Part shown: piece by piece, positions 1 through 10,731 of the stretch
Numbering within the stretch: position 1 is the first letter of the stretch
Layout of the letters: each line of letters opens with the position of its first letter
Assembly (NCBI GenBank): GCA_964017235.1
Contig: OZ024933.1
Location: forward strand, 12,217,962-12,281,961
DNA: 64,000 nucleotides
Source of the DNA: Sabellastarte sp. h YS-2021
Taxonomy: Eukaryota > Annelida > Polychaeta > Sabellida > Sabellidae
Direction: 5' to 3'
Notes under the pieces: model-generated
The model's input: only the letters and a program-made list of their open reading frames with translations
Databases searched by the model: none
Told to the model about the DNA's origin: nothing
Position numbers and translations under genes: made by a program

Positions 1-239
1 AAGCCAAGACTTCCATGACAGAGAACTGGGGCAGCGACAGACCAGCCAGAATTAAAAAAAAATGAGAGAAAGTCAGAAAATATTTTGTTATAAGCTTTCA
101 AAATGGCAGGTTGAAATGCAGTAACATTTGGGAGGAAGCAACAGCCAAGGGATCTTGGGCAGCCCCAGTATCCACAACAGTTTTATGTGGAATAGTTAAC
201 ACAGTTAGGTCTATATGGTGTGTATATGTATCCATACAG

Positions 240-449
240 GACACTCCCAGCTCCAACCTCTGAGGCCGGGGTTCGGTTCCAGGTATGGCCTCAAGTGGGA
301 AAGCTGGTAGTTGCTTGCCGTTGGGTGGCAGTTTATAGTACAGATCCTTGAGGAACTCTATGTACTGGTTTCCTCTGCCCTTCTGACTACCCTTCGTGAT
401 ATGACCTGTACAGTGTTGAAAGCGACGTAAAACCCCAAATAAATAAATG
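240..449 (+). repeat. tRNA-derived SINE copy 1, 5'-truncated
   Basis: This is one of four copies in the window of the same ~230-bp SINE. It keeps a pol III B-box-like GGTTCGGTTCC near 270-280, the shared body (TGGGAAAGCTGGTAGTTGC) and the A-rich tail AACCCCAAATAAATAAAT. The tRNA-like A box seen in the other copies is missing, so the 5' end is truncated. The open frame across it is incidental. Confidence 0.8.
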
Positions 450-1081
450 TGAAATGATAAAAAAGTATTGAACATTGCAGTAAGCAACCACATTCTCCTG
501 GTGCAGGTATCAAGTATCTGATCTCTGGCTCTGTCAGTATTCAGAAGTTTAACTATTGCTTTATTATTACATTGATTTTTTTTTTCTTTTTTACTATCCC
601 GAAAAGCATGATTGAGATGAATGAGATGTTCTATTCTATAATTTTACTTTAAATAACCTCAGGCAAACTCTAAGGCGCAACACTAAAATTAAATTAAAAA
701 ATCATCAATCCATTGCCATTGCAAAGTCCAGTACTGATGATTTTTGCCTAAATAGATTAAGCACATTATTAAGACATAACCTGGCAGGGTAAACACACAT
801 ATATAAAACAAGTGTCCTAACAAATATTGTAATTCCCGCCTGACATTTATCTACTATTTATTGCAGTTTTTCATGAAGTATACAACGCGATCTAAAACAA
901 CAAATAAATAAATTTATGAGTATAGAAAATGTGTCAAACACAATGCCAATTTATTTCAGTTTTGACGCATTATAAATCTGATGGCGTCACTTGTTTACTG
1001 AAAGATAATTTTACCTAATCTGAACCCAAAAGGGAAGTGCCAGATCAAGGTAGTATTCGCCTTTATGACACAGTCACTACC
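450..1081. other. AT-rich intergenic stretch, nothing recognised
   Basis: No open frame, RNA gene or repeat was recognised here apart from short homopolymer runs. Confidence 0.5.
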
Positions 1082-1409
1082 CCAAGTCAGCAAAACACAC
1101 TTATGCGGGTACCAGGTTTATTACAAGTATAAAGTTACCACTAAAAATTATGTACAAATCATAGTAAAAGTACATAAAATATGTATAGATAGTAAATGTA
1201 AGTATATCTATATATAGATAATGTAGAGCAATGCATGATAAATTAACCTTGTCATCAGAGTCTATTATTCATCTCCATGATATCAGAACTTCATTGCTCA
1301 GTATTTTACTATAAATAATGACATTGACCCCAGTGGCGACCTGTAACCCCGGCAGAAGGGAAGATCAAGAAAGGTTATGTTGAAGGACAGGTCAGATTAC
1401 AAATATCAT
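1082..1409 (-). repeat. Direct repeat copy I, terminal repeat of a decayed YR element
   Basis: This segment recurs at 1817-2180 in the same orientation with many substitutions. Copy II carries about 35 extra bases near 1985-2020. Both lie on the 3' side of a minus-strand RT remnant. That matches the B1/B2 pair of a split-direct-repeat YR retroelement, with 1410-1816 as the A2-like interval. The role is inferred; the repeat itself is plain in the sequence. Confidence 0.65.
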
Positions 1410-1816
1410 AATATCATGTAACTGGCCCTCGGCCGTTCATAGAAATGAGCTTGTAATTGACCTAGGTCAAAGCCATTATAATAGGGAAGGGCTGGCGGGA
1501 AAGGTTTTCATGTTATATCTTGAAAGTCAAGTTTCAAAGTGACCCTTTATTCCTGGAATTTCCTAGGACAAGCATAGTAAATTAAACTTCACCAATAGAT
1601 TCCTCTTGTTTGGATGGTCACTGGGATAACCTAGAAAGGCGGTTTGAACCCCAAAGGTCAATTATGTAAACATGATGCAATACTTATATAACTTTAAGAT
1701 TGGTTACCTAACCCATGAAAAATGACTGGTTACTTGACTCACAATAAAGTGCCCGACTAATCAGACCGGCTTGGGAGGAAGGACCGACACCTCGGTCGCT
1801 TAAACAACCCTACACT

Positions 1817-2180
1817 CCAAGTCAGCAAAGCACACTGATGTGGGTACCAGGTTTATGACAAGTATAAAGTTACCACTAAAAATATGTACAAATCATAGTA
1901 AAAGTATATAAAATATGTATTGATAGTAAATGTAAGAACATATATATATAGATAGATAATGTAGAGCAATGCATGATAAATTAACTTTGGTTAGATATTT
2001 TACAATCCATCAAAGCATTGTAACTCATCAGAGTCTATTGCCCATCTCCATGACATCGGAACGTCATTCTCAGTATTTTACTATAAATAATGACATTGAC
2101 CCCAGTGAAAACCTCAAACCCCAACAGAAGGGAAGGTCAAGAAAGGTCATGTTGAAGGCCAAGTCAGATTATAAATATCG
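1817..2180 (-). repeat. Direct repeat copy II, terminal repeat of a decayed YR element
   Basis: Partner of the repeat at 1082-1409. Shared landmarks are CCAAGTCAGCAAA, GGGTACCAGGTTTAT, TAGAGCAATGCATGATAAA and TGACATTGACCCCAGTG. The open frame inside it is not a gene. Confidence 0.65.
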
Positions 2181-2311
2181 TGAAAATGTTTGACTAACGG
2201 GGCCCAGCATCCCTAAACTGCCGAGGAGAGAGGAGACCAGATGGATTACAATAAGAGCATAACTAACAACATTTAATATGACACAACCCAAAGAAGTCAA
2301 TATATCCAGGA

Positions 2312-2600
2312 TCAATCTTTACATGGCTCTGCTGATATCAACTTTTTTGATAAATTCAAAATGCTTGCAGCAGGACCAAGTGAGTTAAGTCTGTTAAATA
2401 GGTCTTCAGCTGAAGGGTAATGCAACTGAGAGGCAGTACCTAAGTAATAATCATACAAGCCACTGACGTTAACTGATTGACCTTTAGGCCAGCTTAAATC
2501 AGTTATGGTACGCCTAGTATTAGAGTCAATCTCCTCCCAGATCATGAAACGGGATATGTGAGCTTTGATAGTTAAATGGTCCAAGGACCAACTAGCGTAT
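2312..2600 (-). pseudogene. Reverse transcriptase N-terminal remnant of a YR retroelement
   Basis: The minus-strand translation contains TRRTITDLSWPKGQSVN, followed by a region like YPSAEDLFNRLNSLG. These align with KRRVILNLSYPYGGSVN and FPTIDDIVAEINKLG of the intact YR element at 57.7-64 kb. The upstream GPL motif also matches the GPF of that element. The frame stops before the catalytic aspartates, and the rest of RT, RNase H and recombinase are absent before the direct repeats begin. This is therefore an internally deleted copy. Confidence 0.7.
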
Positions 2601-2838
2601 TTTGTTTAAACTTCTCCTCTTAACATGTGTTGGGAAATTTATTGCAACATTGTGATTATTTTCAGTCTAGCCTAATACACAAGTCAATATCCAGAAGAAA
2701 CCAAACTCAGCTAGGTCTGATAGCTGCTGGTCAAAAATATAGCCAAATTATGCCTGCATCTATCCATAATAAGATCAGATTTGACTGGAATCCTACAACC
2801 TCCAAAAATTTGGAAGTCCACTGCGTCAGATCACAAGA

Positions 2839-3081
2839 TCACTGAATACTGTTAGGTACTGTTGCACTATTGGTATTCTTTAATCCATCATAGGAGCCAG
2901 ATTCGAACTTGGAGTCTGTTGAAGGATCTACCATGTGTGGAAGTACCAATCTGGTCTGTACTGAAGAACCCAAGACCTTATCTTTAATATCTGGATGATC
3001 CTGAAGATGATCCATATCTTTAACAGGGAAAGATTGAAACCTATTTTGCAACTGCAGAAGAAAATAATCAGTGGCAGACAA
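2839..3081 (-). pseudogene. Possible upstream remnant of the same decayed YR element
   Basis: An 80-codon open minus-strand stretch lies just upstream, in element orientation, of the RT remnant. It is polar, without a recognisable motif, and would sit where the Gag-like region or the ORF2 N-terminus belongs. Assignment rests on position only. Confidence 0.3.
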
Positions 3082-3247
3082 TTTATTTGTGTAATTAGAG
3101 CCTTATATCACACCACCTGTGTGCCTTTCGAGTATTAATCAACCTTTACTTGCAATTAGTGCATCTCTTTTTACACACAACCCCATGGGAACTAGAATAC
3201 TTATTACATGATAGAACTTCACTTGGCACAATGTTGTTGGGTTTCTA

Positions 3248-3477
3248 TTTATTTATTTGGGATTTTACGTTGCTTTCAACACTGCATAGGTCAAATAATG
3301 ACAGGTAGTTGAAAGGGCAGAGGAAACCAGTACATAATGTTCGTCAGGGTTCTGTACTGTAAACTGCTGATCAACGGCAAGCAACTACCAGCTTTCCCAC
3401 TTGAGGCCATGCCAGGATCTGAACCCCGGCCTCAGAGGTGGAAGGCCAGAGTGTTACCACTCTGCCACCGTGGCCCC
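3248..3477 (-). repeat. tRNA-derived SINE copy 2, full length with target duplications
   Basis: Minus-oriented copy. In its own sense it starts GGGGCCACGGTGGCAGAGTGG (A box), carries a B box like GGTTCAGATCC, and ends in AAATAAATAAATA. It is flanked by 13-bp direct repeats, TGTTGGGTTTCTA at 3235-3247 and TGTTAGGTTTCTA at 3478-3490, with one mismatch. That is good evidence for retroposition by a LINE machinery. Confidence 0.88.
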
Positions 3478-3490
3478 TGTTAGGTTTCTA

Positions 3491-5684
3491 AGGTGACTCC
3501 CTAATGCAGGTGCCATATTGTGATTAGTGTTCATGTGTTCCACATTATAAGTTTCATGTGCAACCAGAGGAGTAGTATATACATTAACATAAGACCTGTG
3601 AGTAACAGTATTAGCAAGCCTTTTCAAAAATATGGACTTAGCCTGAGACTTAGACAATGCTTACAATTTATGTACAGAAGAATAATTGTAATCCCTATTT
3701 ACAAAAACTCTTGTTTTCTGGTCATGCCTTTGATCAACTGAAGACCTACTCGTTTTTGTTGTCTTATTCTTCATACAATCCATCTGTGAATGAGAATAAG
3801 ACTTACCACCATTAACCCAAAAAGAAAAACAAGTGTGTTTGTAAAGGACACATTTCATGTTAGTTGAAATACACACAAAAATATAGCCTTAAAAGTAGCC
3901 TGATTTCTGTCCTGCTTTGGAATTTTACTCAGGTGCATGTCTGACCCTTTCAATTTTGTCAACCCCTAACAAGCCATTAATTTCTCCCTGCTCCATGCAA
4001 GCACCACATGGCTGGCTTTTAAAGAAGACCATAAAAATTGTCAATGTATAGCATAAACTAACATCAACTCTCTGTTCTGCACACTATTGTCCTCCCTGAT
4101 GCCCCTGCAAACACCAACAAGCCACTGGGTGGAAGTGAGATGGTTATATGTTACTCTTTGTTTTGACCACTAAAAACATATTCCTGAGGCCATTCAACTC
4201 AAATTCCTACAAATACAACCACAGACCCTCTTCTTCCTCTGGGATTTGATTTTTGAATTACTTAGTCTAACATAGTCTGACAATTCTTTTAATCTTAACT
4301 GAACCCCTTGCTGAAATTCTGCTTTTAACCAAGACTTTAGGAGTAGGATACTGTAACCCCAAACTGCCAGTAAATGATTGTGATGTGGAGGGAATCACAT
4401 CTGCATCAGACACTGTGTCCACATATTTAGCTTTATGGACCCGTAGTAATTGGAAGAAGATTTAATTTTGGTACCATCGTGGTTTTCTTAAAAATTTTAA
4501 ATTGTGAACTTTCAGTTCTCATGAGTCTGTCATGTGACAGACTCAACTGTTCCAAAATCTGTTAATTTATGTGATTTTGATTGGTATTTGATTTGGTAGG
4601 AACAAAGGCACCAGAGGTATGACCACTGTAACTCAGCTTAGTATCTTAGGGAGGATGAGATATGTAAGCCCCCGTCAGAATATTGTTACAACTGACTTAT
4701 GTGAAGGTCTGATTCACTTGTGTTGTCAGAGTTATCAGAAAAAGAGAACTGCATGTAAGTGGCTAGACCCCAACGACTGTGTCACAAAATGCTAGTTTGA
4801 CACAAGGTGTAGATGAACAGGTTTTTTTAAAAATTTCTGAGATTGTAACGGTTGGCTACCATGTTATGAATTTAGGTTATTAACAAGTAAAATCACTAAA
4901 AGCTGGAGAAGAAAATTTTCCTATGCATGCCTGTCGATAATCAAATCAAGAATGACAGCATGGTCATCCCCACACTTTAGTCAGTCCTCTATCATTCAAT
5001 GAAAAGGACCTGACATAAATGACTACAAGGGCCTCTTTCTGTAAAGCAGAACGGGACTAACTAACTAATAGAAAAGGTCAAACTGTATAAATTAGCATTT
5101 AAGGTGCCCCCCCAGGAATGAACACCCGAACAAGTAGATGTGTAAGCACACATTTACATGGAGATGTTTAGAGCACTGTTTTAGGAAATAACACAACTGA
5201 GATGAGCAGTATATATAATAAAAGATGATGACTGCAGTACATTGTGGTATCTCAAATGGTAAATGGTTGAAGCAATCAACTGGACAGCAATGTCAGTAAC
5301 TACATACTACTCCCATAGTCAGTCATTTTATACACACTGACCTAGCGTGTGTGTTTGACTTCCACAAGTAGCAATGCTGATGACCTGCCCTAATATGATC
5401 CTAGCTTTTGAATGGGACATAAAAAACAACTTTCACCTTTAACTAGTACAGCAGGGAACAAGAGCATAAAGTACTACAGAGATGTCACTATTGATATTGT
5501 GTTGGTGTTGTGTAGGCTACACAGACTTAATTTGAGTCAAATTTGACTGAACTTTGAAAGCCCCACATACAAATACTTAAAGATGATATAACTCTAGATG
5601 TACTAAAAGACGAATGTTGAAGTCGGGGTTTCAGGTTCTGTTCAACGTCCATGATCATACTGGGACAGGTTCTCAGCATTGCCA
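3491..5684. other. Intergenic stretch, nothing recognised
   Basis: Open frames are all short and overlapping in opposite strands, without domain-like sequence. No repeat, RNA gene or splice-consistent exon was recognised. Confidence 0.45.
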
Positions 5685-5689
5685 CTCAT
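5685..5689. repeat. Target-site duplication of the LTR element, left
   Basis: CTCAT lies directly before the 5' LTR and is repeated at 11746-11750 directly after the 3' LTR. A 5-bp duplication is typical for Ty3/Gypsy integrases. Confidence 0.93.
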
Positions 5690-6701
5690 TGTTACATATA
5701 TTGGACACTATATTAGTACATTGTATATTACATATATTAGGCACTATATTAGTGCATTGTTTAATTTAAGCTTTATGTTTACACATTGTCATAAAAGATA
5801 ATTGTGTTGTTGGTTCTTTTTGTGTGTTGACATTTAAAGTGAGGGAGTTATTGACTTTTGTGTTTTAGTGTTTATTGATCTGTTCACAGACTGGGGGAAA
5901 TCCCCCCCTCAGTGGTTATGTTAGATTTGGGGAAACCCAATTACCAGTAGTTTCTAGAACTTCCTCCTTTGGCCTAGATGGCTCAAGCTTTTTTGAGTTG
6001 GTTCTGTACAATTCCAGAGAAATCTGTGACTGTATATAAGGAATGTACATCTGACCACAGGAAAACTTTGTATTCGCTGGCTATAAGGAGAGCTATTGTG
6101 TTTTGGAATATAATATAACTTGTGTTGCTGTGAACTTTTACTGGAGTGAACTAGATACATTGTCTGGACAGATTTATTGCACTTTGGATATTTTTGGATA
6201 TTGTACAGTTATATAACAGAGAGTGGATTTACTGCATTTTGGACATTGTCCATATCTTGGAGCAGACAGTACAATTGTGTTATCTCTCTAAAAATCTCCA
6301 GACAGACCTTCTGTGTGACTGGATATATAAAGGATAGCAGGACAAGCACCTTTTGTGTTGTTGAGTGTGGGACAGGTCACAGAATATAGACATCTGTGTG
6401 CGAGTGAACGCTGGACAGATCACGAGATAGACCACAGGACATTGGACAGATCACAGAATATACCACAGGACAGATTACAGAACAGATTGCGGGATACGGC
6501 GGATAAACTTATTCTTAATCTCAGTGGTCAGGTCAGCTAGATCTTATTATTGTATTAGTGTGTTTAGTTAAGAGCATACCAGTTGACTGTAATCATCATT
6601 GTTGACTATTAAATAAATTTGTTAAGTTTAACTTTTTGCTTTTTCTGTTACAACTTAAAGACAACCGGTAATTGCTACCGCGCTTGCCCATGACCGTAAC
6701 A
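5690..6701 (+). repeat. 5' LTR
   Basis: 1012 bp, bounded by TGTTAC and GTAACA. It differs from the 3' LTR at only about eight sites or small indels by eye. Two TATA-like motifs (TATATAAGG near 6034; GGATATATAAAGG near 6322) and an AATAAA near 6612 give a plausible promoter and polyadenylation signal. Private A residues at 6425, 6472 and 6690 replace G found in the other two copies. Confidence 0.93.
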
Positions 6702-6710
6702 GGAAAATTA

Positions 6711-7122
6711 CAGACAGACCTTCTGTGTGACTGGATATATAAAGGATAGCAGGACAAGCACCTTTTGTGTTGTTGAGTGTGGGACAGGTCACAGAATATA
6801 GACATCTGTGTGCGAGTGAACGCTGGACAGATCACGGGATAGACCACAGGACATTGGACAGATCACAGAATATACCACAGGACGGATTACAGAACAGATT
6901 GCGGGATACGGCGGATAAACTTATTCTTAATCTCAGTGGTCAGGTCAGCTAGATCTTATTATTGTATTAGTGTGTTTAGTTAAGAGCATACCAGTTGACT
7001 GTAATCATCATTGTTGACTATTAAATAAATTTGTTAAGTTTAACTTTTTGCTTTTTCTGTTACAACTTAAAGACAACCGGTAATTGCTACCGCGCTTGCC
7101 CGTGACCGTAACAGGAAAATTG
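6711..7122 (+). repeat. Tandem duplicate of the last ~412 bp of the 5' LTR and first leader bases
   Basis: Positions 6299-6710 recur at 6711-7122 with an exact offset of 412. The copy starts at CAGACAGACC inside the LTR, runs through the LTR end, and includes the leader bases GGAAAATT. The primer site follows only the second copy. The duplicate carries a second TATA-like GGATATATAAAGG and a second AATAAA. At the three positions where the 5' LTR has private A residues, this copy has G like the 3' LTR. Confidence 0.92.
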
Positions 7123-7138
7123 GGGGCTCGTCCGGGAT
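7121..7138 (+). promoter_or_regulatory. Primer-binding site, tRNA-Pro type
   Basis: TGGGGGCTCGTCCGGGAT lies seven bases after the end of the LTR sequence. It is complementary to the 3' 18 nt of eukaryotic tRNA-Pro including CCA, the same primer type used by gammaretroviruses. It would prime minus-strand DNA synthesis. Confidence 0.9.
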
Positions 7139-7234
7139 TCCAACCATTTGATTACAACCATTTGATCAACTGTTCAATTAACATTTTGAAAATCCATTTG
7201 ATTTAGTAATTGGTTACAGTCAACAGTGCTCAAA

Positions 7235-10200
7235 ATGGCTAGTGCTAAAGAGTTTGTACAGTCACCATCTATGGAAGTTCTAGAAACTTTTAAGAAAGAT
7301 ATGTTAATGCAGATAGCACAAGAGTTACAGCTAGAGGTGAAAAGGTCAACACGTAAACATGAACTTAAAAGGCTTATTATTGAACAGTTAGTTGATGAAG
7401 ATGTTTTACCTGATAGTTGTTTAGAAGTGTATAAGCCTCTACCAATGGAACCTTCTGGGCAATATGAGATCAGGCGATTAGAAATTGAAAGAGAGTTAAG
7501 ACTTAAAGAGCTTGAAACTCAAGCTCAACAGCGAAAAGAAGAGCTTGAAGCTCGACAAAGAAAAGAAGAGCTTGAGGCTCGAAAAGAAGAGCTTGAAGCT
7601 CAAAAATATGAAAAAGAACTTGAGCTTAAACATGAAAGAGAAATGAAAACTTTAGAATTAAATGCTCGTCGAATTGCCCATGAAGAATCCATTGCTACTA
7701 AATTTGATCTGGGGAAAAATGTGCGACTGGTACCACCTTTTAATGAGTCGGAGGTCGATAAGTACTTTCAACACTTTGAAAGAGTAGCTCAAAATTTGAA
7801 ATGGCCTATAGACCAGTGGCCTTTATTGCTGCAAAGTGTTTTGAGGGGAAAGGCCCAGGAGGCATACACGGCTTTGCCAATTTCTGAATGTGTGGACTAT
7901 AACTCTGTCAAAAATGCTATTTTGAAAGCATATGAGTTGGTACCAGAAGCATATCGTCAAAAATTCAGAAATTATCGTAAACAAGAAAGTCAAACTCATG
8001 TTGAATTTGCCCATGAGAAAGAAGTGTACTTTCACAGATGGTGTAATTCTAGGGAAGTAGGTACAGACTTTGAAAAACTTAGGCAAGTTATTTTGATTGA
8101 AGAGTTCAAAAGGTGTGTTCGTGATGACATTAAAACCTATCTAGATGAACAGAAAGTTGAAAATTTGGCAAAAGCAGCAACTTATGCTGATGATTATGCG
8201 CTAACTCACAAGTCCACTTTCAACAAGAATAAGTCCTTTGGTCCTGCTAAAAAGTTGTATCCAGAAATAGGAAAGAAATCTGAAAATGTAGCTCCAGAAA
8301 AGAGTTCAGATAAGGATCAAACTTCAAATCAGACTATGAGTAAGGATAGGAAGCCCAGATCCTTTGCTCCTGTGTGTCATTATTGTAAGAAACCTGGGCA
8401 TGTTATGTCTGACTGTTGGCTCTTAAAGAAGAGAAGAGAAAAGGAGGCAACACCCAACGCCTTTGTATCTAGCAAGTCTAACTGGCGTTCAAATCCCAAT
8501 AGAGCAGAGTCTAGTATTGGTTTAGACAAGTCTGAGATTATTAGGGAAGAGTTCAAACCTTTTGTGTCTGAGGGTTTTGTATCCTTGGAAAGTAGTTCCA
8601 GTCAGGTCCCCATTAAGATATTAAGAGACACTGGAGCTACTCAGTCCTTACTTTTAGAAGGTGTATTGCCATTGAGTGTAAGCACATCTACTGGTGAGAG
8701 TGTCATTGCTCAAGGTACTGAAGGAGGCTGTGTGAACGTTCCCTTGCATAAGGTCAACTTAGTATCAGACTTAGTTACTGGTTCTGTTGTTGTGGGTACC
8801 AGGCCCACTTTACCCATTAAAGGGGTATCTTTGTTGTTGGGAAATGATCTTGCAGGTGGAAAGGTAGTTGCTGATCCTAAGGTTACTTCTAAGCCGATCA
8901 CTTTGGTTAGCACTGAGAAATTAGAAGAGGTTATTCCTGGTATTTTTCCCTCCTGTGCTGTGACTCGAGCTATGGCCAAAAAGGCCCAAGAAGAACCAAA
9001 AGATTGTAAACAATCTACAGATGTCTTAGTTGATTTGTCAGATATATTCTTAAACAACTATGACCATGATGTGCAGAATTCTAGTGATACAAATCCCAAG
9101 GCCAGGGTAGATTCTGAAAAACAAGACTCAATTGACTGTCAAGATGTATCACTTTCAAAATCAAAATTGATTTCAGAGCAGGAAGATGATCCTGAATTAG
9201 CTCCTTTATTCAAGTTGGTCTTGCCACCAGTAGGGCTAGATAAGGTCCCTGTAGGCTATTATGTCAGAAACGGTGTGCTTATGCGAAAGTGGAGGCCACC
9301 AAATGTCCCTGCATCTGAAGAATGGTCAGTAGTACACCAGATTGTTGTGCCAAAAGTGTACCAAAGTGAGATATTAAAATTGGCTCATGAATCTCCAATG
9401 GGTGGCCATTTAGGCATCAACAAAACTTACAACAAGATAACCAAACATTTCTATTGGCCTCAAATTCGGCACTGTGTGGCAGAATTTTGCAAGACTTGTC
9501 ACATTTGTCAAATGGTAGGAAAGCCAAACCAAAAAATTCCTGTAGCTCCTCTCAAACCCATTCCAGCATTTGAGGAACCATTTAGCAAGGTGATAATTGA
9601 CTGTGTAGGTCCCTTACCAAAAACTAAATCCAGAAACCAATATCTTTTGACCATTATGTGCGCCTCAACCAGGTTTCCCGAAGCCATACCATTGACCAAC
9701 ATAACAGCTCCCAAAATCTCAAAAGCACTGGTTAATTTCTTTACTCTAGTTGGCTTACCAAAAGAGATCCAGTCAGATCAAGGGTCAAATTTCATGTCAG
9801 GACTATTTCAACAGGTTGTATTTCAGTTAGGTGCCAAACAGATCAAATCTAGTGCATATCACCCAGAATCACAAGGTGCACTTGAAAGGTTCCATTCCAC
9901 TTTGAAGAATATGATTAGGACATATTGTTTAGACAATGAAAAAGATTGGGATGAAGGCATCAGCTTATTATTGTTTGCAGTTAGAGAGTCTGTTCAAGAG
10001 TCTTTAGGCTTTAGTCCCTTTGAGTTGGTCTTTGGCCATTCAGTCCGTGGTCCTCTCAAGCTGTTGAAGGAAAATTGGTTATCTGAGAACACCGAGAGCC
10101 TAAATCTGTTAGACTATGTCTCGAAGTTCAGAGATAAGTTGAAGAAGGCTTGTGAGCTGGCGCAACAAAATTTGAAAACTTCTCAGTCAAAAATGAAGAT

Positions 10201-10429
10201 GCTTTATGATAAGAAATTACAAAATCGTATCTTCAATCCTGGAGGCAAGGCTTCAGTGTCATCACCTGGCCAAATGAATAAACTACAGGCCAGAGATCTA
10301 GGGTCATACCCTGTAGCAAGGAGAGTACAAACTCTCCAAAAGACCATTAAAAACTGTGATAACAGACATTCAAACCAAATGTGGGAAATAACTATGGTAA
10401 AGCCATACTTCGAAAGAGGTATAACATAG
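7235..10429 (+). CDS. Gag-protease-integrase polyprotein of Gmr1-type element
   Basis: One 1064-codon frame from the ATG at 7235; the frame is open a few codons upstream but without another ATG. In order: an N-terminal helical region, a charged coiled coil rich in KEELEAR around residues 90-150, a Gag capsid-like region, and a CCHC zinc knuckle (CHYCKKPGHVMSDC, from residue 381). Next come a retropepsin-type DTGATQ (Asp 465), the H2C2 integrase finger from residue 718, and the integrase core with Asp 789, Asp 848 and Glu 884. The last two are separated by exactly 35 residues, as in D,D-35-E integrases. The C-terminus keeps a GPY/F-like tail. All catalytic residues of protease and integrase are present and no frameshift is seen, so the protein could act. 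RT and RNase H are absent. Confidence 0.93.
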   Translation: MASAKEFVQSPSMEVLETFKKDMLMQIAQELQLEVKRSTRKHELKRLIIEQLVDEDVLPDSCLEVYKPLPMEPSGQYEIRRLEIERELRLKELETQAQQRKEELEARQRKEELEARKEELEAQKYEKELELKHEREMKTLELNARRIAHEESIATKFDLGKNVRLVPPFNESEVDKYFQHFERVAQNLKWPIDQWPLLLQSVLRGKAQEAYTALPISECVDYNSVKNAILKAYELVPEAYRQKFRNYRKQESQTHVEFAHEKEVYFHRWCNSREVGTDFEKLRQVILIEEFKRCVRDDIKTYLDEQKVENLAKAATYADDYALTHKSTFNKNKSFGPAKKLYPEIGKKSENVAPEKSSDKDQTSNQTMSKDRKPRSFAPVCHYCKKPGHVMSDCWLLKKRREKEATPNAFVSSKSNWRSNPNRAESSIGLDKSEIIREEFKPFVSEGFVSLESSSSQVPIKILRDTGATQSLLLEGVLPLSVSTSTGESVIAQGTEGGCVNVPLHKVNLVSDLVTGSVVVGTRPTLPIKGVSLLLGNDLAGGKVVADPKVTSKPITLVSTEKLEEVIPGIFPSCAVTRAMAKKAQEEPKDCKQSTDVLVDLSDIFLNNYDHDVQNSSDTNPKARVDSEKQDSIDCQDVSLSKSKLISEQEDDPELAPLFKLVLPPVGLDKVPVGYYVRNGVLMRKWRPPNVPASEEWSVVHQIVVPKVYQSEILKLAHESPMGGHLGINKTYNKITKHFYWPQIRHCVAEFCKTCHICQMVGKPNQKIPVAPLKPIPAFEEPFSKVIIDCVGPLPKTKSRNQYLLTIMCASTRFPEAIPLTNITAPKISKALVNFFTLVGLPKEIQSDQGSNFMSGLFQQVVFQLGAKQIKSSAYHPESQGALERFHSTLKNMIRTYCLDNEKDWDEGISLLLFAVRESVQESLGFSPFELVFGHSVRGPLKLLKENWLSENTESLNLLDYVSKFRDKLKKACELAQQNLKTSQSKMKMLYDKKLQNRIFNPGGKASVSSPGQMNKLQARDLGSYPVARRVQTLQKTIKNCDNRHSNQMWEITMVKPYFERGIT

Positions 10430-10721
10430 CTTATGATGGCTATTAATAGAAACACTGTTAAAGATAGGAATTCAGTGTATAAACAGGACTTTGAAAAAGT
10501 AACATATGGCATCCGCATGGATACGCCCTGTCCAGAAGCTGTATTTAAATTGTAATTTATATACCTGTAATTAGTAAGTTTATAAAGGTTATACATGGTA
10601 CTAATTTTACTTTTGTATTTAGATAAATATGTTTTGTAAAAAGTTATTACCTGTGTGTATATACCTGGTGAAAATCTCTTGTAAAATTTTGTAACCCCTT
10701 GGTTTCCAAAATTTTTCTTTA
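10430..10721 (+). other. Short 3' leader where RT-RNase H would be expected
   Basis: About 290 bp of AT-rich sequence with no RT motif (no xDD box, no KxDxxxAF-like motif A). Any RT-RNase H module downstream of integrase has been removed. Confidence 0.7.
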
Positions 10722-10731
10722 CGGGGGGAGG
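10722..10731 (+). promoter_or_regulatory. Polypurine tract
   Basis: CGGGGGGAGG sits immediately before the TGTTAC start of the 3' LTR, the normal place for the plus-strand primer. Confidence 0.85.

Noticed and set aside
98-493. 131-codon minus-strand open frame
   Set aside because: It runs through a SINE in the antisense direction; similar frames appear in the other SINE copies (18605-18844).
5954-6952. Small open frames repeated in both LTRs
   Set aside because: They fall wholly inside LTR sequence, overlap promoter-like and polyadenylation motifs, and show no domain; they repeat only because the LTR repeats.
7823-10596. Minus-strand frames across the Gag-PR-IN gene
   Set aside because: Antisense shadows of the 1064-codon plus-strand gene.
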